Program-made: the position numbers and the translations under genes
Source of the DNA: Fen-999 sp044220545
Lineage (GTDB): Bacteria > Pseudomonadota > Gammaproteobacteria > Burkholderiales > Rhodocyclaceae
Length of the DNA stretch: 64,000 bases
NCBI GenBank assembly: GCA_044220545.1
Contig: JBGAQX010000001.1
Location: 112,537 to 176,536 of the forward strand
Direction: 5' to 3'
Part shown: piece by piece, positions 8,591 through 17,048 of the stretch
Layout of the letters: each line of letters opens with the position of its first letter
Numbering within the stretch: position 1 is the first letter of the stretch
Notes under the pieces: generated by a model
What the model saw: only the letters and a program-made list of their open reading frames with translations
Told to the model about the DNA's origin: nothing
Databases searched by the model: none

Positions 8591-9679
8591 TTACGTGTTC
8601 TGTATGACGATATTGGGAAACTTCGAGCTCATGTCCTTGGCGCTGTCGGCGATCTTGATCGCCACGCGGCGCGCGATGCCCTTGTAGATTTCGGCCACAC
8701 GGCCGTCCGGGTCGGCGACCACGGTCGGCTTACCGCCATCCACCTGCATGCGGATGTTGATGTCCAGGGGCAGATGGCCCAGCACTTCGACCTCGTAGTC
8801 CTTGCCCATGCGCTCGGCGCCACCGCTGCCGAAGATGTGCTCCTCGTTGCCGCACTTGGAGCAGATGTGGATGCTCATGTTCTCGACGATGCCGAGGATC
8901 GGAATGCCCACCTTTTCGAACATCTTCAGGCCCTTGCGCGCATCCAGCAGGGCGATGTCCTGCGGAGTCGTGACGATGACCGCGCCGGTGACCGGCACTT
9001 GCTGGGCCAGGGTCAACTGGATGTCGCCGGTGCCCGGCGGCAGATCGACCACCAGGTAATCGAGGTCGTGCCAGTTGGTGTCGCCCAGCAACTGCGTCAG
9101 TGCCTGAGTCACCATCGGGCCGCGCCAGACCATGGGCGTTTCCGGATCGATCAGGAAACCGACCGACATGGCTTGCAGGCCGTGGGCGGTCATGGGCTCC
9201 AGCTTCTTGCCGTCCAGCGATTCGGGGCGGCCGTCGATACCCAGCATCTGCGGCTGCGACGGCCCATAGATGTCGGCGTCGAGGATGCCGACATTGGCCC
9301 CTTCGGCGGCGAGCGCCAGGGCCAGGTTCACGGCCGTCGTCGACTTGCCGACACCGCCCTTGCCCGAGGCGATGGCAATGATGTTCTTGACGCCGGAGAC
9401 GAGCTTGACGCCCTTCTGGACGGTATGGGGAACGATCTTGCTATGAACGTTGGCACTGACATTGCCGATGCCGGGGAGGGTCGTCAGCTTGTCGATAACC
9501 AACTTGCGAATGGGCTCGATCTGGCTCTTGGCGGGATAGCCCAGTTCGATGTCGAGGGCGACATTGGCGCCGTCGATCTTGATGTTCTTGGCGCAGCGGG
9601 CGGCAATCAAGTCCTTGCCCGTGTTGGGATCGACCACACCCTTGAGGGCGGCCTGGATTTGCTGTTCTGAAAGACTCAT
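8591..9679 (-). CDS. apbC: Iron-sulfur cluster carrier ATPase ApbC/Mrp
   Basis: The 362-residue product is a Mrp/NBP35-type P-loop ATPase that binds and transfers [4Fe-4S] clusters. An N-terminal MIP18/DUF59-like domain (residues 1-90) precedes the deviant Walker A motif SGKGGVGKST at about 105-114. Then come DADIYGPSQPQMLG (Walker A' region), DLPPGTGDIQL, and the cluster-binding CSKCG pair near residue 275. Length is standard. It is divergent from metG, with about 105 bases between the starts. A TATACT box on the minus strand (9718-9713) could be its -10 element, though no matching -35 is seen. Confidence 0.95.
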   Translation of the reverse strand: MSLSEQQIQAALKGVVDPNTGKDLIAARCAKNIKIDGANVALDIELGYPAKSQIEPIRKLVIDKLTTLPGIGNVSANVHSKIVPHTVQKGVKLVSGVKNIIAIASGKGGVGKSTTAVNLALALAAEGANVGILDADIYGPSQPQMLGIDGRPESLDGKKLEPMTAHGLQAMSVGFLIDPETPMVWRGPMVTQALTQLLGDTNWHDLDYLVVDLPPGTGDIQLTLAQQVPVTGAVIVTTPQDIALLDARKGLKMFEKVGIPILGIVENMSIHICSKCGNEEHIFGSGGAERMGKDYEVEVLGHLPLDINIRMQVDGGKPTVVADPDGRVAEIYKGIARRVAIKIADSAKDMSSKFPNIVIQNT

Positions 9680-9749
9680 GACGGCTCCGAAAAAGACTGA
9701 CTAATTTTGTAAAGTATAAACTAGCGTCAGGTCACATGGGGCCGTTTGC

Positions 9750-9755
9750 TAGAAT
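9750..9755 (+). promoter_or_regulatory. Possible -10 box of metG
   Basis: TAGAAT lies 30 bases before the metG ATG. No good -35 element is found 16-18 bases upstream, so this is a weak prediction. Confidence 0.3.
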
Positions 9756-9784
9756 TTCCAGTCCCAAACGATCCGTACGCCGTC

Positions 9785-11872
9785 ATGACCTCGCGCAAGA
9801 TTCTCGTCACGTCCGCCCTGCCCTATGCCAACGGCGCCATCCACCTGGGTCATCTCGTCGAATACATCCAGACCGACATCTGGGTGCGCTTCCAGAAGAT
9901 GCGCGGCCACCAGTGCCACTATGTCTGCGCCGACGACACCCACGGTACGCCGATCATGCTGCGCGCCGAGAAGGAGGGCATCACCCCCGAGGCCCTGATC
10001 GAGCGGGTCCATGGCGAGCACAGCCGTGACTTTGCCGGCTTCCATGTCCAATTCGACAACTACTACTCGACGCACTCCGACGAGACGCGGTTCTACTCGG
10101 AGGATATCTACAAGAAGCTCCAGGCCGCCGGCCTGATCGAGGTGCGCTCGATCCAGCAGCACTACGACCCGGTCAAGCAGATGTTCCTGCCCGACCGTTT
10201 CATCAAGGGCGAATGCCCGAAGTGCGGGGCCAAGGACCAGTACGGTGATTCCTGCGAGGCCTGCGGCGCCGCTTACGCGCCGACCGAACTGAAGAATCCC
10301 TACTCCGCCGTGTCCGGCGCCGTGCCGGAACTGCGCGCTTCCGACCACTACTTCTTCAAGCTCTCCGACCCGCGCTGCCAGGACTTCCTGCGCCGCTGGA
10401 CGCAAGAGGGCAACCACGTGCCGCCGGAAGCCGCCAACAAGCTCCAGGAATGGCTCGGCGCCCCGGGCGAGAACAAGCTCACCGACTGGGACATCTCCCG
10501 CGACGCGCCCTACTTCGGCTTCGAGATTCCCGGTGCGCCGGGAAAGTACTTCTACGTCTGGCTCGACGCGCCGATCGGCTACATGGGTTCGTTCCGCAAC
10601 CTCTGCGCCCGCGGCGGCCTGAACTTCGACGACTACTGGGCCAGGGGCTCGACAGCCGAGCTGTATCACTTTGTCGGCAAGGACATCCTCTATTTCCATG
10701 CCCTGTTCTGGCCCGCCGAACTCGAGCACGCCGGCTACCGCACACCGACCAAGGTGCTGCCGCACGGCTTCCTCACCGTCGACGGCGCCAAGATGAGCAA
10801 GTCGCGCGGCACCTTCATCACCGCCCAGAGCTACCTCAACGAGGGACTCAACCCCGATTGGCTGCGCTACTACTTCGCCGCCAAGCTGAACGGCAGCATG
10901 GAGGACATCGACCTCAACCTGGCCGACTTCGTGGCCCGCGTGAACAGCGACCTGGTCGGCAAGTACATCAACATCGCCAGCCGCTGCGCCGGCTTCCTGA
11001 CCAGATTCTTCGACGGACAATTGGTCTTTGGAGATGCCCAACAGCTCACCGAAGCCGCCATCGCCGTGGGTCAGGCGGTTGCCGAGTCGTTCGAAAACCG
11101 CGACACCAGCCGCGCCTTGCGCGACATCATGTCCCTCGCCGACCGCATCAACGGTGAAATTGCCGTCGCCGAACCGTGGAAGCTGGCCAAGGACGAAGCG
11201 CGGCGCGCGCCGCTGCACGACATTTGTTCCCGCGCGCTGCACGGCTTCTACGTGCTCTCCATCCTGCTCCGCCCCGTGCTGCCGGCGCTCACCGGCCGCG
11301 TGGCGCGGGAACTGTTCGGCATGGCGCGCGATTTCGAGTGGCGGGATCTTGCCGCCACCCCCTCCGCCATTCAGCCGTACCAGCACTTGATGACCCGCGT
11401 CGAGCAGAAGCAGGTCGATGCCCTGATCGCCGCCAACCGCGAGAGCCTGGCACCCGCGCCGGAGCAGCAGTCGCAGCAGCGCCACGCCGAGCACCAACAG
11501 CACACCGAGAACAAGGGGCAAGCGGAAGCCACGCCCCACATCACGATCGACGACTTCGCCAAGGTGGATCTGCGCATCGCCCGTATCGTCGACGCCGGCC
11601 ATGTGGAGGGCGCCGAAAAGCTGATCCGCCTCTCGCTCGACATTGGCGAGCAACAGCCGCGCCAGGTCTTCGCCGGCATCAAGTCCGCCTACGACCCGGC
11701 TGCCCTGGTCGGCCGCCTGACGGTCATGGTCGCCAACCTGGCGCCGCGCAAGATGAAGTTCGGTCTGTCGGAGGGCATGGTGCTCGCCGCGTCCGATACC
11801 GACGACAAGAACTCCGGACTGTTCCTGCTCTCGCCCGACTCGGGCGCCACCCCGGGCATGAAGGTCAAGTGA
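9785..11872 (+). CDS. metG: Methionyl-tRNA synthetase
   Basis: The 695-residue product charges tRNA-Met. It has the HIGH-type motif AIHLGH near residue 20 and a zinc-binding knuckle CPKCG...CEACG near 145-160. The KMSKS motif follows near residue 335 (DGAKMSKSRG), and a C-terminal EMAP/Trbp111 tRNA-binding domain begins with FAKVDLRIARIVDAGHVEGA at about residue 595. The ATG at 9785 begins with TSRKILVTSALPYANG, as in the family; the frame is open 13 codons further upstream but that part does not look like protein. Its stop overlaps the GTG start of the acylphosphatase gene. Confidence 0.97.
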   Translation: MTSRKILVTSALPYANGAIHLGHLVEYIQTDIWVRFQKMRGHQCHYVCADDTHGTPIMLRAEKEGITPEALIERVHGEHSRDFAGFHVQFDNYYSTHSDETRFYSEDIYKKLQAAGLIEVRSIQQHYDPVKQMFLPDRFIKGECPKCGAKDQYGDSCEACGAAYAPTELKNPYSAVSGAVPELRASDHYFFKLSDPRCQDFLRRWTQEGNHVPPEAANKLQEWLGAPGENKLTDWDISRDAPYFGFEIPGAPGKYFYVWLDAPIGYMGSFRNLCARGGLNFDDYWARGSTAELYHFVGKDILYFHALFWPAELEHAGYRTPTKVLPHGFLTVDGAKMSKSRGTFITAQSYLNEGLNPDWLRYYFAAKLNGSMEDIDLNLADFVARVNSDLVGKYINIASRCAGFLTRFFDGQLVFGDAQQLTEAAIAVGQAVAESFENRDTSRALRDIMSLADRINGEIAVAEPWKLAKDEARRAPLHDICSRALHGFYVLSILLRPVLPALTGRVARELFGMARDFEWRDLAATPSAIQPYQHLMTRVEQKQVDALIAANRESLAPAPEQQSQQRHAEHQQHTENKGQAEATPHITIDDFAKVDLRIARIVDAGHVEGAEKLIRLSLDIGEQQPRQVFAGIKSAYDPAALVGRLTVMVANLAPRKMKFGLSEGMVLAASDTDDKNSGLFLLSPDSGATPGMKVK

Positions 11873-12147
11873 GCCTCGAAGTCCGCCACCTGGTGATCAC
11901 CGGCCTGGTGCAGGGCGTCGGTTACCGCTACAGCATGGTCATGGCCGCCCGGCGGCTGGATGTCACGGGCTGGGTACGCAACCGTCGCGATGGCGCCGTC
12001 GAGGCGATGGTGGCGGGCAGCCCGGAGGCTGTGGCGGCCATGATCGCCTGGGCGCGACACGGCCCGGGCGGGGCCGAAGTGGCCCACGTGGCCGTGGAAC
12101 TCGGGCAGGGTGACTTCGACGACTTCGCGCAGTTGCCGACGACCTGA
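11869..12147 (+). CDS. acyP: Acylphosphatase
   Basis: The 92-residue product matches the acylphosphatase family, which hydrolyses carboxyl-phosphate bonds. The signature GLVQGVGYRYSM carries the catalytic Arg, and GWVRNRRDGAVEAMVAG carries the catalytic Asn, both at the usual positions. The start is GTG at 11869, overlapping the metG stop by four bases (GTGA), which implies translational coupling to metG. Length is normal. Confidence 0.9.
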   Translation: MSLEVRHLVITGLVQGVGYRYSMVMAARRLDVTGWVRNRRDGAVEAMVAGSPEAVAAMIAWARHGPGGAEVAHVAVELGQGDFDDFAQLPTT

Positions 12148-12290
12148 TAGCCTGAGGCAATCACGCCCATTGGAAAATACAATTGCCGCAGCGCAATAAA
12201 TAGCCTTGCGCTGAAGTAGAATTTTTTCCCAGATTTGGCCTGGCTGGCCCCACGCACAAGATTCCCACTCCATTCAAGAAGGAGCATCAC

Positions 12291-12890
12291 ATGGCCGTAC
12301 TCGTCGGCAGAGCCGCACCCGATTTCACCGCCACCGCCGTCTTCGGTGACAATGAAATCAAGGACCTGAAGATGTCCGACTACAAGGGCAAGTATGTCGT
12401 CCTGTTCTTCTATCCGCTCGACTTCACCTTCGTCTGCCCGTCCGAACTGATTGCCTTCGACCACCGGCTGGCCGAGTTCAAGAAGCGCAACGTCGAAGTC
12501 ATCGGCTGCTCCATTGATTCCCAGTTCACCCACCTGGCCTGGAAGAACACCCCGGTCAATAACGGCGGCATCGGCCAGGTCCAGTACCCGCTGGTCGCCG
12601 ACGTCAAGCACAGCATCTGCCAGGCCTATGACGTGGAATTTCCGGCCGCCGGCGTGGCCTTCCGTGGCTCGTTCCTGATCGACAAGGCCGGCGTGGTGCG
12701 CCACCAGGTCGTGAACGACCTGCCGCTGGGCCGCAACATCGACGAAATGCTGCGCATGATCGACGCGCTGCAATTCACCGAGGAACATGGCGAAGTCTGT
12801 CCCGCCGGCTGGCAAAAGGGCAAGGCCGGCATGGGCGCCTCACCGGAGGGTGTCGCCAAGTATCTGGCCGAGCACGCCAAGGAACTCTAA
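12291..12890 (+). CDS. 2-Cys peroxiredoxin (AhpC/TSA family)
   Basis: The 199-residue product reduces hydrogen peroxide and organic peroxides. The peroxidatic Cys is C49 in FTFVCPSE and the resolving Cys is C170 in HGEVCPAGW. A GGIG motif (92-95) resembles the GGLG of overoxidation-sensitive typical 2-Cys enzymes, although the usual C-terminal YF motif is only YL. The ATG at 12291 has AAGGAG seven bases upstream. The 143-base leader holds a TAGAAT box (12217-12222) without a clear -35, so an activator may be needed. A strong terminator follows, so the gene is probably monocistronic. Confidence 0.93.
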   Translation: MAVLVGRAAPDFTATAVFGDNEIKDLKMSDYKGKYVVLFFYPLDFTFVCPSELIAFDHRLAEFKKRNVEVIGCSIDSQFTHLAWKNTPVNNGGIGQVQYPLVADVKHSICQAYDVEFPAAGVAFRGSFLIDKAGVVRHQVVNDLPLGRNIDEMLRMIDALQFTEEHGEVCPAGWQKGKAGMGASPEGVAKYLAEHAKEL

Positions 12891-12921
12891 TAAAAACGGG
12901 TTATCCCCCGACCCCAACGGA

Positions 12922-12947
12922 AAGCCGCCTCACGAGGGCGGCTTTTC
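12922..12947 (+). terminator. Rho-independent terminator after the peroxiredoxin gene
   Basis: The stem AAGCCGCC (12922-12929) pairs with GGCGGCTT (12937-12944) over a 7-base loop and continues into TT. It lies 32 bases after the peroxiredoxin stop. Confidence 0.85.
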
Positions 12948-13015
12948 ATTTGGCAAACATCCCGGACTGGCCGATCACGCCTCGTTGCAGCCGTAGAGAG
13001 AAGAGGCGCCATGCC

Positions 13016-13660
13016 TCACCACCGGTTCGGCAGGCTCTTGAGGATTACGATCCGCTTCTCGTCCATTTCGATGTACTTGCCGATGGTGAGATCCTTGAGG
13101 ATCTTGGAAATCATATCGCGGGAAGCCCCGACCATATTGGCCAACTCCTGCTGGCTCATTTTCCTTGGCAACAAGCGAACCTCGGCTTCCTGAATCGACT
13201 CCCTTTCCAGCAGTTCGATGACCCGCTGATACACCGTCTTTAGCGCCATGTTTTTTGCCGATTCGGTGGCGCTACGGCTTCGACCGATAAGTGTCGAGAT
13301 GAGGAAGAACGCGAAATCCGAATTCTCGGCCAAGCGCTTCTTCAACATCGCGTAGGAAACCTCGGCACACAGACACTGGGTTGCCGCCTGGACGGAAGCT
13401 GTGCGCGTCCCCCCTTCGAGCGCCATTTCGCCAAAAATCGTCCTCGGTTCCAACAAGCCGAAATCGAGCTCGCGCCCGTGCTCATCCTGAGAATAGATAC
13501 GGACCGCGCCCTCCAGCAAGATGAACAGCGACGCACCGACGTCACCCTCGGAAATGATCAGCGCGAGCTTCTTGTATCGCCGCAGCACGCCATCCTTGAT
13601 CAACGCGGTGAGCGCGTCTGGAACCTCGGGCGGCACAAGCTCGAGGCCGTTCATGACCAT
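13016..13660 (-). CDS. Crp/Fnr family transcriptional regulator
   Basis: The 214-residue product has an N-terminal cyclic-nucleotide-binding fold (residues 15-130, with ISEGDVGASLFILLEGAVRIY and the GEMALEGGTRTASV loop). A dimer helix follows, then a C-terminal winged helix-turn-helix (MSQQELANMVGASRDMISKILKDL). There is no N-terminal Cys cluster, so it is not an oxygen-sensing FNR. The GEMAL...RTASV loop resembles the cAMP pocket, but the ligand is unknown. Two ATG codons are possible at 13660 and 13654; a perfect 18-bp palindrome touches the first of them. Its neighbours, two small unknown genes on the other strand, may be targets (inference). Confidence 0.9.
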   Translation of the reverse strand: MVMNGLELVPPEVPDALTALIKDGVLRRYKKLALIISEGDVGASLFILLEGAVRIYSQDEHGRELDFGLLEPRTIFGEMALEGGTRTASVQAATQCLCAEVSYAMLKKRLAENSDFAFFLISTLIGRSRSATESAKNMALKTVYQRVIELLERESIQEAEVRLLPRKMSQQELANMVGASRDMISKILKDLTIGKYIEMDEKRIVILKSLPNRW

Positions 13661-13661
13661 T

Positions 13662-13679
13662 TTGTCGAATATTCGACAA
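13662..13679. promoter_or_regulatory. Perfect 18-bp palindrome at the Crp/Fnr gene start, candidate operator
   Basis: TTGTCGAATATTCGACAA reads the same on both strands without a mismatch. It lies one base before the ATG at 13660 (seven before the one at 13654). The layout fits a dimeric regulator binding its own gene. The half-site is neither the FNR (TTGAT) nor the CRP (TGTGA) consensus. Confidence 0.6.
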
Positions 13680-13877
13680 CGAAGCCGCTAAAAATCATCT
13701 GGTTTGGATGAGGCAAGGTGATCAGAATGGCCGGAAATTGAAGTAAGCATTTTCAGTCCCAATTCTAGCCGCAGCTTGAGCGAAAACGGCGACACGTTGC
13801 ACCCTGCTTCGACCCGGGAAGTGGCGGGACAGCGACTGAATTCTCCAACTTCGTCAATGTTCTGGGAAGGTATCACC

Positions 13878-14129
13878 ATGTCAATCCATGCAAACGTAAC
13901 GCTCGTAGAGAACAGGCTTGTCGCCGCATTGAGTGATGGTCGGCAACTGGATCGGGGCGACTTCCGCGCAATGGCTGATGCGCTTTTTCGCGCCCATGTG
14001 CCGGCCACCGATGTTCGGTACGAATGGGGGACGGGGCAACGCATGATCACCGCCGGACTGCAAGTGGCTTTGCGCGCCGAAATTGATCGCCTTGAACGCG
14101 AAATCGACGAGCACTCGCTCGCCGCATAA
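13878..14129 (+). CDS. Small protein of unknown function (83 aa)
   Basis: I do not recognise this gene. The start is the ATG at 13878, with a good GGAAGG Shine-Dalgarno sequence seven bases upstream (13865-13870); the frame is open 34 codons further up but without such a signal. The product has no signal peptide or membrane segment. Its C-terminal third (VALRAEIDRLEREIDEHSL) looks like an amphipathic helix or short coiled coil. The middle has SDGRQLDRGDFRAMADALF, a plausible helical region. It is divergent from the Crp/Fnr gene, about 217 bases away. Confidence 0.55.
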   Translation: MSIHANVTLVENRLVAALSDGRQLDRGDFRAMADALFRAHVPATDVRYEWGTGQRMITAGLQVALRAEIDRLEREIDEHSLAA

Positions 14130-14434
14130 CGACAAGAACACAGCGTCGCCAAGACCAAATCACGCGCCATGCCGCCACGAAGCCGACAATCCGGGCAGAC
14201 CATCGTCGAGATCGCGCTCTCCTGGAAACGATGCCAACCATGGCGTTGACGCCAACCGCGCCGGCAGACAGCTACCGGGATTCGCCGGGGGACTCGTACG
14301 TGCTTTGCTACCGGGGAGGGGTTGGCTAGATGACATTGACAGGATCAGCATCGACCGCGTCATGCGAGGCGAACCAGCGCGCAACACATGATCGAACGAC
14401 AGCTCTCAACACGACATCAAGAGGGAGAATCCAG
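14130..14434. other. Intergenic stretch with no supported gene
   Basis: About 305 bases between two small unknown genes. Open frames of 75-100 codons exist on both strands, but they lack ribosome binding sites and their translations are Arg/Pro/Ser-rich and unlike protein. A GAGGGAG ribosome binding site for the next gene lies at the right end (14421-14427). No terminator or repeat was seen. Confidence 0.5.
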
Positions 14435-14827
14435 GTGAAGTCCAATCCGACAAGAGCAACGGACGATCCCTACCAGGGTCTGTCCTCATGGTCCGCGGAC
14501 CGGATGACTGCCAAGGCTCCGGCGCGGAAATGGGACACCGCCACCCTGAGGGAACAAATGCTCCAGCATCTGGCAAATGATGCCGACGCCTATCCGAGCG
14601 AATTGGCGCTGGGCTTCCCCCACGTTCTGGCGCGGATTGTCGATCTATGGGGCTCCAAGAACATGGATGCCTACTTCCAGCGCCTGTTGGTTGCCGATCG
14701 ACAGAATCGCCAGGGGTTCCCGGCGCTGGTGGCCAAAGAGATCTTTCGGCTCTCGGTCATTCACGGCGATCTCGGCACGGTCCAGGAAGTGGCAGGCGGC
14801 TGGAGTGGTGACTGGTCGAGGTTGTGA
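14435..14827 (+). CDS. Conserved-type hypothetical protein (130 aa)
   Basis: I do not recognise a named family. The likely start is GTG at 14435, seven bases after GAGGGAG. The product is soluble with no signal peptide. It has a Lys/Arg-rich N-terminus followed by a helical core, LREQMLQHLANDADAYP, then ELALGFPHVLARIVDLWG and a segment ending QGFPALVAKEIFRLSVIHG. Codon use and GC match the neighbourhood, and the protein-like, well-spaced hydrophobic pattern supports a real gene. It lies downstream of the Crp/Fnr region on the opposite strand and ends about 56 bases before the broken cupin remnant. Confidence 0.6.
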   Translation: MKSNPTRATDDPYQGLSSWSADRMTAKAPARKWDTATLREQMLQHLANDADAYPSELALGFPHVLARIVDLWGSKNMDAYFQRLLVADRQNRQGFPALVAKEIFRLSVIHGDLGTVQEVAGGWSGDWSRL

Positions 14828-14883
14828 CCGAGCCAAACTTCGAATCTACCGCCATGCCCCGGCAACTCCCGCAGGCCGGCGCG

Positions 14884-14966
14884 CTATGGCGCGGCACCGG
14901 GATCGCCCTCGACAGGCGCCCAAGAGGGCGCCTTCTCCTCCGCGGTCAGCGGCAGGCAGGGGCCCG
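14884..14966 (-). pseudogene. Broken 3' end of a second WbuC-like cupin gene
   Basis: Read on the minus strand from about 14966 to a TAG at 14884, this stretch encodes GPCLPLTAEEKAPSWAP followed by VEGDPGAAP. The intact cupin gene at 16578-17048 encodes GPYLPLTDDEKAPWAP followed by AEGAP near its C-terminus. The two match in sequence and strand, with one extra codon here. The rest of the gene is missing; the acyltransferase gene runs into this remnant and takes its last few codons from it in another frame. It is a relic of a duplication or of a replaced gene. Confidence 0.65.
14906..14966. repeat. Direct repeat, left copy (cupin 3' end)
   Basis: About 61 bases similar to 16630-16687 in the same orientation, sharing the run GGTCAGCGGCAG and flanking blocks. 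The pair brackets the acyltransferase gene. I judge the match by eye at roughly 75 percent, with a small insertion. Confidence 0.6.
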
Positions 14967-16382
14967 GCCGGCCAGGTGGGCGATGGCATTGGCGTAGTAG
15001 CGCAGCGTTTCCTCCTCCCGTGGCGCCGGCGCGAATAGTCCGTCCTCGTCCAACACCAGCCGCCGCAGCGTCAACATGCGCAGGCCGACACCGAAGGCAT
15101 AGTCCTGGTCCTGGCGCGGTATGTAGAGATGGGCCCCGGCGGCTTCCAGCTCGCGCATGCGCTGGTGCGCGGCCGCCTTGAGCTCGAATTCGGACCAGCG
15201 CCGGGCGGGATCCTCGATCATCAAGCTGGCCACCAGCGATACCGGCAACACCGGCACGATGCCGCCGATCGCCGTCATCAGCCGGTCCGCCACCCCGGCC
15301 ACCGCCGCGCGGCGCGCCGCGTCGTCCAGGGTGGGGAAGTGCAGGGCGCGCTCCCGGGCATGGGCGCGCATGGAGATCGGCGGCCCGAAATTGACGCAGG
15401 CATAGCCGAAGCGGTGCCACTGGCGGGTCAGCACCAACCACAGGTTGGCACCGACGAAGGCCAGTGTGTTGCGCGCGGCCCGCAGCCGGCCGGGTCGTGG
15501 CTGGTCCGGGTGCAACTTCAGCAACTGGCCGCGGTCCTCCAGCACGCGGTCGTAATTGAGGCCAACCGGAATGAAGACGATGTCCCGTCGCCCTTCGCCC
15601 TCTCGTTCGTCGAAGCCTTTCAGCATGTAGTCGAGCAAACCGAACTTGGGCGGGCGCAACTTGCCGTCCACCGTCAAACCGCCCTCGGGGAACACGGCCT
15701 GGGTGACGCCGGCGGCGGTCGCCATCCGCACGTAGCGGGCCAGCACGGTGCGATAGAGCGCGTCGCCGGAATTGCGCCGCACGAAAAAGGCGCCCATGGC
15801 GTGGATCAACTGGCGCAACGGCCAGATCCGCGCCCACTCGCCCACGGCATAGGAAAGCGCGACGCGCTCGGCGGCCAGGAAGGCCACCAGCACGTAGTCC
15901 ATGTTGCTGCGGTGGTTCATGACGAAGACGATGGCCGCGTCAGGCTCGACACGGGCCAGGGACGCCTCGTCGACGTAGCCGATGCGCACCCGGTAGAGCA
16001 GCTTGGCGACGCGGCGCGCCACCGCGTAGCCGACGCGAAAGTACAGGTAGGCGTTGAAGGACGGCACGATCTCGCGCGCGTAGCGGTCCACCCGCCGCCA
16101 GACCTCGGGCAGGGGCTCCCGGGTTTCGGCGGCACGCGCGGCGGCGGCCGCCTGCACCTTGGGATCGTGGAACAAGCGATCGATCAGCACCTGGCGCCGA
16201 GTCAGCTTGAACGAGGGCAGGCCGATCGGCAGGCGCCGATTCAGGTGGGTGATGACGCGGTTGATTCGGCCCCGGAGATACCAGCGCATGCCCGGCACGA
16301 GCAGCAGGACCAGCACCGCCCATCCCGCCAGGGCGACCAGCACGACGAACAGCCACAGCGGCACCACCACCGTCTGGCCCAT
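14946..16382 (-). CDS. PlsB-like glycerol-3-phosphate/lysophospholipid acyltransferase
   Basis: The 478-residue membrane-bound acyltransferase has an N-terminal TM helix (VPLWLFVVLVALAGWAVLVLL). Block I is NHRSNMDY (HX4D catalytic pair) around residue 155-162. Block III is FPEGG near residue 235, and FIPVGLNYDRV is a block IV-like segment. The family adds an acyl chain to glycerol-3-phosphate or a related acceptor at the inner membrane. It is much shorter than E. coli PlsB (about 800 residues), so the acceptor is uncertain. The ATG at 16382 has GGAGGAGG just upstream; the open frame extends to 16415 but without this signal. The last residues (GRAPACR) are encoded inside the duplicated cupin segment, so the native C-terminus may have been altered. 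Confidence 0.82.
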   Translation of the reverse strand: MGQTVVVPLWLFVVLVALAGWAVLVLLLVPGMRWYLRGRINRVITHLNRRLPIGLPSFKLTRRQVLIDRLFHDPKVQAAAAARAAETREPLPEVWRRVDRYAREIVPSFNAYLYFRVGYAVARRVAKLLYRVRIGYVDEASLARVEPDAAIVFVMNHRSNMDYVLVAFLAAERVALSYAVGEWARIWPLRQLIHAMGAFFVRRNSGDALYRTVLARYVRMATAAGVTQAVFPEGGLTVDGKLRPPKFGLLDYMLKGFDEREGEGRRDIVFIPVGLNYDRVLEDRGQLLKLHPDQPRPGRLRAARNTLAFVGANLWLVLTRQWHRFGYACVNFGPPISMRAHARERALHFPTLDDAARRAAVAGVADRLMTAIGGIVPVLPVSLVASLMIEDPARRWSEFELKAAAHQRMRELEAAGAHLYIPRQDQDYAFGVGLRMLTLRRLVLDEDGLFAPAPREEETLRYYANAIAHLAGRAPACR

Positions 16383-16577
16383 GGCCTCCTCCGTTCGTTC
16401 CGCGCACCCGCACAAGGCCAGCGCACTGTTCGGTGATGATAGCAGCCATGAATGCGAAGCGAAGACCGTGGCTGCTGGCCGCCGCGGCGGGAGCCGATCG
16501 AGTGGCCGATGGCCAGCGCCTCGCCACCGTGTCTTCGCAACCCGCGACTTCTTGCTCGGCCCGGCCGAGGCGGCCTT

Positions 16578-17048
16578 TCAGGACAACGGCGCCACCAGCC
16601 GCGCCTGGTACTCGGCCGCTTCCGGCGCACCCTCCGCCGGCGCCCAGGGGGCTTTCTCGTCGTCGGTCAGCGGCAGATAGGGGCCGGCTTTGGCTTCGAA
16701 AAAGACCGTGCCGGGCTCGAGCGCGAACACGGTGTGCCAGGTGCCATGGGCGATGTCGACGCCGAGCGCATCGAGCCCGGGGCCCAGCACCCGCGTTGCG
16801 GCGACACGGCCGTCATCGTCGAACTCGACCAGCCCGAGCCGGCCGCGCAACACCACCATGGTCTCGTCCTTGTTCGGATCGAGATGCCGGTGCGGCATGA
16901 CATAGGACCCCGGCTCGATGGCATTGAGCAGACGGTTGGCCGGTTGCCCGTCGTCGCGGTGGAAGTTGCGGTTCCGGCGGCCGCGCGGGCTGTTGCGCGC
17001 CTCGCCGGTCACCTCGTCCAGCAGCGCAGTGTCGATCAGGCGCATCAT
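16578..17048 (-). CDS. WbuC-type cupin metalloprotein
   Basis: The 156-residue product is a single cupin domain. MPHRHLDPNKDETMVVLRG (about residues 50-68) supplies the metal-binding His/His/Glu set. A later His comes from the AHGTWHTVFALEPG segment, followed by TVFFEAKAGPYLPL. This matches the WbuC family, often found near O-antigen or envelope sugar genes, whose reaction is unsettled. The start ATGATG overlaps the dnaE stop (ATGA), so it is translationally coupled to dnaE. A broken copy of its 3' end lies at 14884-14966. Confidence 0.8.
   Translation of the reverse strand: MMRLIDTALLDEVTGEARNSPRGRRNRNFHRDDGQPANRLLNAIEPGSYVMPHRHLDPNKDETMVVLRGRLGLVEFDDDGRVAATRVLGPGLDALGVDIAHGTWHTVFALEPGTVFFEAKAGPYLPLTDDEKAPWAPAEGAPEAAEYQARLVAPLS
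16630..16687. repeat. Direct repeat, right copy (cupin 3' end)
   Basis: This is the functional copy inside the intact WbuC-like gene; see the left copy at 14906-14966. Both have the same orientation. Confidence 0.6.

Noticed and set aside
14083..14391. A 102-codon open frame between the two small unknown genes
   Set aside because: No ribosome binding site; overlaps the 13878 gene and has an Arg/Ser/Pro-rich, non-protein-like translation.
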